Shown here: positions 9,480-17,043 of the stretch, in pieces
Numbering within the stretch: position 1 is the stretch's first letter
Layout: every line of letters starts with the position of its first letter
Source: Sphaeroforma sirkka
Lineage: Eukaryota; Opisthokonta; Ichthyosporea; Ichthyophonida
NCBI GenBank assembly: GCA_001586965.3
Contig: LUCW03001896.1
Span: forward strand, 1 to 23,313
Direction of reading: 5' to 3'
Length of the DNA stretch: 23,313 nt
Translations under genes and position numbers: made by a program
The notes under the pieces: generated by a model
Seen by the model: the letters and a program-made list of their open reading frames with translations, nothing else
What the model was told of the DNA's origin: nothing
Database searches by the model: none

Positions 9480-10180
9480 GGGATGGTTCAAAAGACCAGT
9501 TTCCAAGGCAAGAACTTACTCAGCAGAAGGATTTCATTAGTTTATATATATATATATATATATTGTTTAATTTACACTACTAGTTTTATATGTTAAATTT
9601 TCAATAGTTTAAGAGGTCATTTATTTTTGAAGTTCTTCAATCACTGGTGACACTTGAGCTTGAGGGGAGTGTGGTAAAAGTCCCCTTAAACCACTATCAG
9701 TGTGGAGTTAGAATTAGTTTACAATTAATTCACACGAGGTGAATTATTTGTAGACCACGTAGACAATCAAATATAAGAATAAATACACCGCACTGAGCCT
9801 CAGGGAGACTCAGTAGGTTTTTATCGTATTTTGATGTGTTTACTACAGGGATGGTTCAAAAGACCAGTTTCCAAGGCGCCAACATACTCAGCAGAAGGCT
9901 TTTCACTAGTTTTTTATTTTGTTTAATTTACACTACTAGTTTAATTTGTTTAATTTTCAATACTGTAGGAGGTAATTTATTTTTGAAGCTCTTCCATCGC
10001 TGGTGACGCTCGAGCTTGAGGGCAGTGTAATAAAAGTCCGCTTAAACCACTATTAGTGTGGAATTAGAATTAGTTTACAATCAATTCACACGGCAATCAA
10101 ATATAAGAATCAATACACCGCACTGAGCCTCAGAGAGACTCAAGTAGGTTTTAGTTTCGTATTTTGATGTGTTTACTACG
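9480..10180 (+). mobile_element. TRIM-like LTR fossil (internal-LTR-internal-LTR)
   Basis: Two copies of one arrangement in tandem: a non-coding internal stretch of about 180 bp that begins GGGATGGTTCAAAAGACCAG and ends in a purine tract (about TTGAGGGGAG), followed by a short LTR that begins TGT and ends in TTTACTAC plus one base. The LTR-like parts are 9670-9847 and 10026-10180. TGGTTCAAAAGACC, a few bases after the first LTR, is a plausible primer-binding site. No coding capacity. The size fits terminal-repeat retrotransposons in miniature, a non-autonomous LTR kind known to form such tandem multimers. The two LTRs differ at roughly 6% of aligned positions plus an indel, so it is of moderate age. 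Broken: the leftmost LTR is absent. Confidence 0.62.
9543..9563. repeat. (TA)n tract
   Basis: About 21 bp of alternating TA inside the first internal part of the TRIM-like element; the second internal copy lacks it. Confidence 0.9.
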
Positions 10181-11377
10181 CCCATTTATCGATTAAAATG
10201 GTTTACAAAAAGTGGCAAATCTACACAAAACGGTTTTTATACGTTTTAAAGTATATTGGGACATATTGTAATAGTCAAATTTCGCAATTTGCACTTGATA
10301 AGTTGTCCTATCGTGGTAAAAATGGGCCACGAAGTGTGTAGTAAATAATGTTCATTGTGTTAATGTTTCTCAACGATATACAGTGATTATCTTATAGACT
10401 GCGCAACTGCGCATTAATGCTGTCGAGAACAGTTATAGAATAGTACGTTTCTTCGAGCCGCAGGCCCGCAGGGTCTACTAAGTGAAAAGTGTACTACAAT
10501 ATAGGTAGTGAATAAACACATGTAAAAATGAATAAAAATCAAAAATCAATGAAAAGACTATTCGTTGTAAATGAGACAAGCGACTTTAGGACAATTCTGT
10601 GAACCTGAGATTTACATCCACTTGAAACCCCGAAGGAGCTATATGGAAGTAAACGATGATACAAACTGATTGATTTTTATACGTTTTAACCTGAAACGAG
10701 TTGAGGTTGGGTTTGAAGCCCCTAATTATTGTTAGCTGTCATTTATAATTTTTTCAATAGACTGGAGATGTAAATTGCTCATACCGGTAGATGAATTTCG
10801 CGAAAAAATTGATTTGAAGCCATATTTTTCGGCAAATCGATGATAACGTGTCACACCGGCAAAATATTTTTAGTACACCTATTTTTAAATTCATTTTCAC
10901 AAATTATTTCGCATTTCTGCCATCGATATGGACCCAAATCGTTGGCGGAAATTGCTGAGAATTTACGTAAACGATTCTAAAAATAATTTACAACTATGTC
11001 CTGATTGGATATTTTTAATATTCTATTTTCAAAAAAGCCTCCAGTTGTACTTATATTTTATCTTGGAGAGAATTTATATTTTTACATTCAGGTTTGAAAT
11101 TTAAATTTTCGCTGGAATTGATTCTGGGAGCCACACCCTTAAACGGGATTTGGATTTGAATAATCAAAAACTCCAATCGATTTCAATATATAATTAAATA
11201 TTTTTGAGAAATCGGATACAAATTCATTTTTAAATACCAAGTGTGAGCAGCCTAAACCCGATTCGATGTTGATGTCGGTATAGTCGGAACTCGAAAGGAC
11301 TTGATTTGTGCTTGGTTTCTAAAAACCGAATAATAAGCACACGAGGTTTTTTTCATATTCAATAAATAGCCCCTCGT
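10181..11377. other. AT-rich intergenic spacer upstream of the glycosyltransferase gene
   Basis: No gene, RNA or repeat recognised. The sequence is AT-rich with stops in all frames. It presumably holds the promoter of the downstream gene. TATA-like TGTATATATTG is seen at about 11379-11389, roughly 90 bases before the preferred start codon, but with no other support. Confidence 0.6.
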
Positions 11378-11479
11378 TTGTATATATTGAATTTTTTTTG
11401 TTGCACGAAGTTATACTTTCGTACACCATATAAAGCCCGTAAAATTGAGCTTCCGCTTCTGTCAGATAAATATTGCATT

Positions 11480-12472
11480 ATGACTTATCGTTTGTTTACG
11501 TGGAATTGGAAGCTAAAGTTAAGGTCACACTCCTTTTTGCTTGGCTTTTTAATGGCAAGCTCGTGGTGGTGTTACGTGGGTTTAGGCTTGTTTCTGGAAG
11601 GGGATAGTGGTGTATCATTTCGCGAAAAGATTCCTGTTCATATCGTCCTCTTCGACAGTCGGCCAGAACTTCCTTTCGTGCAATACACCAGAACAAGCTT
11701 TCATAATTATGCTGCAGTCCATAATTACAAGTATACGATCGAAAATGATTGCAAGGCTTTCGCAACAGCACATACTTCGTATATTAAATTTTGTAAGTAC
11801 GATATTATACGCAAGGTGTTTGCGGACTCAGAATCGGACGAGCAGTGGGTTCTTTTCGCAGATAGTGACGTGATGGTTGTAGACGAGCAATTCGATATAC
11901 GTAGATATATTCACAAGTATGCACATCGTAACACTAGCTTAATACTACCGCGCGAACACAACTTGACGGTTTTGCCATTCAACAACGGAATATTTCTTAT
12001 ACGAAATTCTCAATGGTCGAGAAATTTACTCGATATTATGATCACACAAGGACCTCAAATATACACTGACCCCATGTTACAAGAACGAATCAAACAATTC
12101 CACGGTCCGGGCTTAGTCGACCAGCCTGTATTATCCATTCTACTCGTTGATATTTGGAACGTGACCGTCTTCCCCGCCAACACTGAAACCGAAATAGGTC
12201 ACGACGTATCGTTCATACCCACGCGAAAAGTCAATTCATTTTGCCGACCGTCGGCTTTCTTTCTCGCACAGAAAGGAAAATATGAAAATGCCACCACTGA
12301 ACACGTATTCCGATGGGGCGACCCTTTTGTCCACTTCACTGGTTTATCACAAAATCAACGGAATGAAATACTTGCAGTGTTCGCCACAACTGCCAGGATT
12401 ACCGGTGAAACACCATGCTTATCTGTTCAAGTTGCTGATGACGGTAGAGGGGAAAAGGTAGGAGTAGTATAA
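11480..12472 (+). CDS. GT34-like type II membrane glycosyltransferase
   Basis: Probably a Golgi enzyme that moves a sugar from a nucleotide-sugar donor onto a glycan or protein-linked acceptor. The start at 11480 (330 residues) is preferred over an in-frame ATG at 11378, because it puts a short basic cytoplasmic tail before a single hydrophobic segment (about residues 17-40), the usual type II anchor. The catalytic part begins with IPVHIVLFDS. WVLFADSDVMVVDEQFDI (about residues 123-140) holds the DxD metal/nucleotide-sugar motif as DSD. FNNGIFLIRNSQWSRNLLD (about 167-185) closely resembles the NTGxFLIRNCQWSLDLLD block of plant GT34 xylosyl/galactosyltransferases, and a late FVHFTGLS recalls their HFxGC. 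Four N-glycosylation sequons (NTS, NLT, NVT, NAT) are present. No intron is visible. It is slightly shorter than typical GT34 enzymes. The last residues are encoded by a 35-bp duplicated unit. Donor and acceptor cannot be told. It is the only convincing host gene in the window. Confidence 0.78.
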   Translation: MTYRLFTWNWKLKLRSHSFLLGFLMASSWWCYVGLGLFLEGDSGVSFREKIPVHIVLFDSRPELPFVQYTRTSFHNYAAVHNYKYTIENDCKAFATAHTSYIKFCKYDIIRKVFADSESDEQWVLFADSDVMVVDEQFDIRRYIHKYAHRNTSLILPREHNLTVLPFNNGIFLIRNSQWSRNLLDIMITQGPQIYTDPMLQERIKQFHGPGLVDQPVLSILLVDIWNVTVFPANTETEIGHDVSFIPTRKVNSFCRPSAFFLAQKGKYENATTEHVFRWGDPFVHFTGLSQNQRNEILAVFATTARITGETPCLSVQVADDGRGEKVGVV

Positions 12473-12513
12473 CAGTTAGTAGAGGGGAAAAGGTAGGAGT
12501 AGTATAACAGTTA
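12444..12513 (+). repeat. 35-bp tandem duplication across the stop codon
   Basis: GTAGAGGGGAAAAGGTAGGA plus 15 more bases occurs twice, exactly, at 12444-12478 and 12479-12513. The first copy contains the last codons and the stop of the glycosyltransferase gene; the second lies in the 3' untranslated region. Perfect identity implies a very recent duplication or an assembly slip. Confidence 0.95.
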
Positions 12514-14182
12514 GTATGAGCTGCGCAAACGGCAATTCCGTTAGGCGAAGAAGGAATGTCTAGCACGCTGCCGTGGTGCGATAGGGGTTTAGGGGTTAAA
12601 TTTTAGGGGGGGGTTTCTTTTGCATCAAATCTTGTCTTTTATTGTGTCGGATGAGAGATATGTACAATGTTTAAAAATTAAAAACGGTCTGCAAGATTTA
12701 TTCAGTTTTTTTTAAACTAGCAGAGCGTTGCATATTTCTAAGATTTGTCGGAACAAACATTCCGGCCAGGAAATAGCTGAGATACAGCCAATAGCCCTGC
12801 GCCTTGTACTTATACAGGTCTACGGGTAATTTACAATTACAGTTGTACTTTTAAAAGGCCATTAGAACGTCAGGCGCAAGTGTATCTTGTTGTTGATTGG
12901 TGTATTGTATTGGAAAGTATACTGTCGTTTCCAGATACTTTGACATTAAACCATTGGTGTCTAGCATGGATTGGGCATATCTGGAGCCTTTAAAGTTGGT
13001 AGACTTCAAATCTGAAGCATGCTCAGTAGTGAAGGGTAACTGCAGAGAACCCTCCTTGTTAGTCACCGTATTAATGATGTGCCTCTACAGTTGTCCAGTA
13101 TTTCCTTGGCGTGGTTCCAGATGAACCACTAAAAAAACAGTAATATTTATCACCAGAATCATATAACTTTATAATGTTTAGTGTACCTAGGTCAACCGTA
13201 ACAAGCATAAATATGTTGAACTTTCTATACGTAACCAAAAACATGCTGCAGTTTACGAGGTTAGTTGGCAGGACATCAACTAACCCTATATACTTAAAAC
13301 TCCGGTCTGTCTGTGTCTTTCGTGCCGGTCTAAAAATCGCAAATTTGGTTGGCGTTGCAGTGCGATTAAACAGCAAACACTAACATGACCCGCTGGAAGT
13401 GTAAAATTAATTTAAGGGAAAACGGACAGGCCGGCTGACTCTTTGCCTGGTACAAAAGGGTATACACCGATTCCGCTCAAAATTTCATTTGCTGATCGCA
13501 AATCTAAAAAATAAAGCAGCCTACCAGAATCGTTTAATATAGGATTAATTTCTTGCCATTGGTCAGAATTTGCCTGTGGCGCCAAAACAATATGTGAACA
13601 TAAGGCAAAACATCGATAAATCTACCAAGTTATTGTCGTTTCCACGTATTCTGTCAATCGACCCCCCCGGTTAGTACCCGCTGATAAGCCGAATTCAGCG
13701 ATGTGAACTTTCTGAATTTTGTGTCAGGCCATGCTCGCGAATATTAAAAAAAAAAATAGGAAAAAGTTTTCATTGGCTTATGATTTAAAACAAGTTTTCA
13801 GGCATTAGACACTGAGCTAGAATTGAAATTGCAGCTTGCTGCAAAATATTATCTCACGAACTGCGGAGTGGCATGATAATGTTTTCATATTGTGGGTGCC
13901 ATACTCTATGATTCCAACCAGGAGGCAGGAAACTGCATGACCTAGGTAGGGGATCAAACACCCTACTCGTCCGATAGGCTTAGATATGACGATATCAAGC
14001 TGTTGAGAGCAGGACATTAGCTAGTGTATTTAAGACGACACAGACAGTCTCGGATACAGCATATTTTCATTCTGCACTTAGAGTGAGGAGAAAGAATAAC
14101 ACTTTCCTATAGTCTACAGTAGACAGGTTAGAATATAATTTACTATTTTGCAAATGAGCGCTGAGCTATTGTAGAATTTCTC
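12514..14182. other. Spacer between glycosyltransferase gene and inverted minisatellite
   Basis: No recognised gene. Two neighbouring minus-strand open frames (about 13071-13376 and 12851-13090) show no known motif. The shorter begins just after a CTGTAG that could be a splice acceptor, so a spliced gene cannot be fully excluded. A degenerate G-rich telomere-like patch lies at 12582-12613. Confidence 0.5.
12582..12613 (+). repeat. Degenerate telomere-like G-rich patch
   Basis: Reads AGGGGTTTAGGGGTTAAA then TTTTAGGGGGGGG: three TTTAGGGG-like units in about 32 bp, in the same orientation as the telomeric tracts of the LINE stack. Too short and degenerate to prove a telomeric origin. Confidence 0.4.
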
Positions 14183-14213
14183 GGCTATTGCTTCATACGA
14201 ACAAGCAATAGCC
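14183..14213. other. Perfect 11-bp inverted repeat (hairpin) at minisatellite edge
   Basis: GGCTATTGCTT (14183-14193) and AAGCAATAGCC (14203-14213) are exact reverse complements separated by 9 bases. The right arm runs into the first inverted minisatellite unit, of which the GCC is part. No helitron-type CTRR end follows on either strand. Confidence 0.85.
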
Positions 14214-14417
14214 CAGAAAGCAGGTTTCTTAGCTGTTGGCCAACGATATATACACAAGCCCGGTCACGTACTGAAAATATTTCAATCCGTATAGGTACGA
14301 ACCAGAGCAGCCCAGAAAGCAGGTTTCTTAGCTGTTGGCCAACGATATATAGACAAGCCCGGTCACGTACTGAAAATATTTCAATCCGTATAGGTACGAA
14401 CCAGTACAGCCCAGAAA
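14210..14417 (-). repeat. Two inverted units of the 99-bp minisatellite
   Basis: The reverse complement matches the array at 1-2116: CAGCCCAGAAAGCAGGTTTC, then GGCCAACGATATATA, then AGCCCGGTCACGTACTG and ATTTCAATCCGTATAGG, with a 99-bp period. Both units are of the variant with CAGC, TTTTCAG and CTTGTCTATATA seen in the left array at about 1321-1420. The right end is cut within a unit at CCCAGAAA, where the LINE's telomeric tail begins. Confidence 0.96.
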
Positions 14418-14420
14418 TCG

Positions 14421-14444
14421 GATTTTAGGGTTTTAGGGTTTAGG
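14421..14444 (-). repeat. Telomere-type tail of LINE copy 1
   Basis: + strand GATTTTAGGGTTTTAGGG then TTTAGG, that is three telomere-type units, joined directly to TATCTTTATTTG of the LINE 3' end. No poly(A) separates them. Confidence 0.93.
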
Positions 14445-15015
14445 TATCTTTATTTGTTTACACGCTATTGCTATATACAATGCCTTGTGTCCGAAGACCT
14501 GTGGCGGCCGGCAGGTGTCGCAGTTTGTGCCTTAATCCCTGTTTTCTCAGGTAGAGGCTAACTGAACTGTCTAATGGCTGAGTTGTTGCGCTGCGTTTAG
14601 TTTGCTATGTGGCTTGGTTTCTTTGGGTATGTAGTTCTATGGGTTGTTTTAGTAGTAGTTTGTAGATCCTAACTGGTTGGAAACAAGTGCTGAGAATATA
14701 CTATGACCGATTTGCATTTCGTATTACTGAATATGAGAGAGAGACCAGTAGCGGCACTACTGTCTCGGACTCACTACCGCATCACCGGGTCGCGATGTGC
14801 GACTGTGTCTGCCGGTAGGCGCTTAAGGCGGATGTGTTCTAGGAGGTGGGCGTTTCATAGCAGGATGTTTGAGGATATAATTGCTATTCAGCTTCAAGTC
14901 AATGCAAATCTGTCGTAGGCATATTTGCCAACACTTGGTCAAATCAGGTGGATCTAGACTGCTAGTGATATAGAGAGAGTGATATCTATTGGGATGTTGT
15001 TTTCTAAATCCTGAT
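14445..15015 (-). other. LINE 3' UTR with AATAAA next to the telomeric tail
   Basis: About 570 bp between the ORF2 stop and the tail, repeated in copies 2 (about 16472-17043) and 3 (about 20612-21185). On the minus strand AATAAA lies only about six bases before the telomeric C-strand repeat, and there is no A-run after it. A small inverted repeat, ACCTG...CAGGT (14497-14516), lies about 50 bases from the end in copies 1-3. The plus strand carries a 71-codon open frame kept in all three copies simply because the copies are recent. Confidence 0.75.
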
Positions 15016-16439
15016 CTATATCGAACAGGGGTGAATGTGGTGGTTGGGTAGTGTGCGTTTCCAATACTGTGGTGTGATTATGTACGCTGCTGCCTCTGGG
15101 TGAAGCGTATTGAAATCTATTTGCGCATTATCAATCCACAGGACTCTATTGGGTTGCTGGCAACGATCTATACTAGCCAGTGATGGCCATATAAATTCAT
15201 TGCCTGGGTGTGCACCATTTACACGTAACGTATGAACTACAGTAGTCATGAAACGCGGCACTGGAGACACTTTTTTCTATGAGTATGTTTGGTTCTATCG
15301 GTCCCTTGTGTATATATACTAGTTGATCGTGAATCGTTAGCATGTCTGTATAACGCTTGCGACTACTGAGTGCATCTAGCAGTGTCTTATTAACTACTAC
15401 GTCTTTCTGTGGTGCGATCAGTTTTGACACAAACTCTAACACGAAGGGACATGTAAAGTGTGTGGAGTGAACTTTCTAGCGCTACAGCCGATGCATGCGA
15501 GACCTGCCGGGGTCTTTTCTAGCGTGAAACAGAACCTGTGTAATATGTAGAACAGGAAGATCGTCGGAACTCGGAAGAGAAGACTGCTGAAGCTGTGATG
15601 TTCCAGCGGTGTGTCGAATCGGTAGCGTTCTTCTTCGCCGGGGTAGATGAGCCGAAATCTCAGCTCGCGTGCTGCCTCGCGGTGTAGCGCACCTTCTTCC
15701 TTGTTTGGTTTTCTTTTGGTATAGAAGATCTTCAATTGTCTGTATAGTTTATAATAAGGATAAAAATAGATGTTCTCGCGAGCGAGCATGGTGAGTCCCA
15801 TCGGGGTGAAAACGGATTTCCGTTTGTTCATATAGTCTTGCAGTGGATTTCTGATTGACATTCTACTAATATGATTGATTAAACTTACACATTGCCACTC
15901 ACACAGTGCCTGAGCATCAAGCAAGCCACAAAATTTGATTGAATTACGCATAGTAGATGTGAAACTCTTAGGCGGGTCTTTCTGTGCCGCTGTGGATGTA
16001 ATATACCCTACAGCACGATGGAGCACAAAATTGAGTTGGAATAACTGTTTGTCTATCACTTCGGTTAGTGATTTGTCGGCTAAAGGGATAAAACAGAGTC
16101 CATATGTGATTTTGGAGAGTATAAACACTCGAAAAATCATCAGCTTGTTATGCGGGTGCAAGTGATCCCCAGCTCGAAAGCCGAAAGGACCGCTATTGGT
16201 TATTGCATTACTGAACGTGGTGGTTCTGTTTGCAAGCATCTCTACTATATTGATTCCTTTCGGGCTCATTGAAACCCAAGGTATCGCGCAGTCTTAGTGG
16301 ATTGTATACTACATTGATCGAGCACAAATGTAAATCGGTCCTTTGGGTTTTCTGGTGCTATGTATAGTGACTTTAGTGGGTGGAACTCAACACCAGAACG
16401 TCTGCCCCACACGGCTGCGAGATTAAGACACTGCTGTAG
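15016..16439 (-). pseudogene. LINE copy 1 ORF2 C-terminal remnant
   Basis: Reads from within RT (LQQCLNLAAVWGRRSGVEF) through the thumb and a long C-terminal region. It includes a zinc-knuckle-like CIGC...H...HVPSC (about 15448-15500) resembling the C-x2-C...H...C of LINE C-termini, followed by a further 130 or so residues ending HIHPCSI before a stop at 15016. The main open block is 15436-16269; frame changes near 15440 and 15270 separate it from the last part. A frameshift near 16270 separates it from the most upstream part. Non-functional because RT motifs are missing. Confidence 0.85.
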
Positions 16440-16471
16440 GGTTTTAGGGTTTTAGGGTTTTAGGGTTTAGG
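16440..16471 (-). repeat. Telomere-type tail of LINE copy 2
   Basis: + strand GTTTTAGGG, TTTTAGGG, TTTTAGGG, TTTAGG, joined at the same register (TTTAGG then TATC) as copy 1. Confidence 0.95.
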
Positions 16472-17043
16472 TATCTTTATTTGTTTACACGCTATTGCTA
16501 TATACAATGGCTTGTGTCCGAAGACCTGTGGCGGCCGGCAGGTGTCGCAGTTTGTGCCTTAATCCCTGTTTTCTCAGGTAGAGGCTAACTGAACTGTCTA
16601 ATGGCTGAGTTGTTGCGCTGCGTTTAGTTTGCTATGTGGCTTGGTTTCTTTGGGCATGTAGTTCTATGGGTTGTTTTAGTAGTAGTTTGTAAATCCTAAC
16701 TGGTTGGAAACAAGTGCTGAAAATATACTGTGACCGATTTGCATTTCGTATTACTGAATATGAGAGAGAGACCAGTAGCGGCACTACTGTCTCGGACTCA
16801 CTACCGCATCACCGGGTCGCGATGTGCGACTGTGCCTGCCGGTAGGCGCTTAAGGCGGATGTGTTCTAGGAGGTGGGCGTTTCATAGCAGGATGTTTGTG
16901 GATATAAATGCTATTCAGCTTCAAGTCAATGCAAATCTGTCGTAGGCATATTTGCCAACACTTGGTCAAATCAGGTGGATCTAGACTGCTAGTGATATAG
17001 GAGAGAGTGATATCTATTGGGATGTTGTTTTCTAAATCCTGAT

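Larger units (their letters stand above)
14421..16439 (-). mobile_element. LINE copy 1 (5'-truncated, telomere-repeat tail)
   Basis: About 2.0 kb, innermost copy of the stack. The 3' end carries a TTTTAGGG/TTTAGGG tract (+ strand reading) at 14421-14444, then the unique 3' UTR from 14445. Homologous to copies 2 and 3 along its whole length and nearly identical to them. The 5' end is truncated just downstream of the RT catalytic WVDD box, so only the RT thumb, C-terminal part and 3' UTR remain. The truncation point, after CTGCTGTAG, coincides with the start of the telomeric tract of copy 2. Confidence 0.95.

Noticed and set aside
9670-10180. The two LTR-like units read as the 5' and 3' LTRs of the chromovirus
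   Set aside because: Both lie downstream of pol, no copy occurs upstream of gag, and the putative primer sites differ.
12851-13376. Two adjacent minus-strand frames that might be exons of a host gene
   Set aside because: No recognisable domain. A CTGTAG before the second could be a splice acceptor, but this is too weak to call a gene.
14183-14213. Helitron 3' terminus
   Set aside because: A hairpin is present, but no CTRR end or insertion between A and T follows on either strand.
14703-14918. 71-codon plus-strand frame (MTDLHFVLLN...) also at 16730-16945 and 20870-21085
   Set aside because: It lies antisense in the LINE 3' UTR and is kept only because the copies are nearly identical; no motif.
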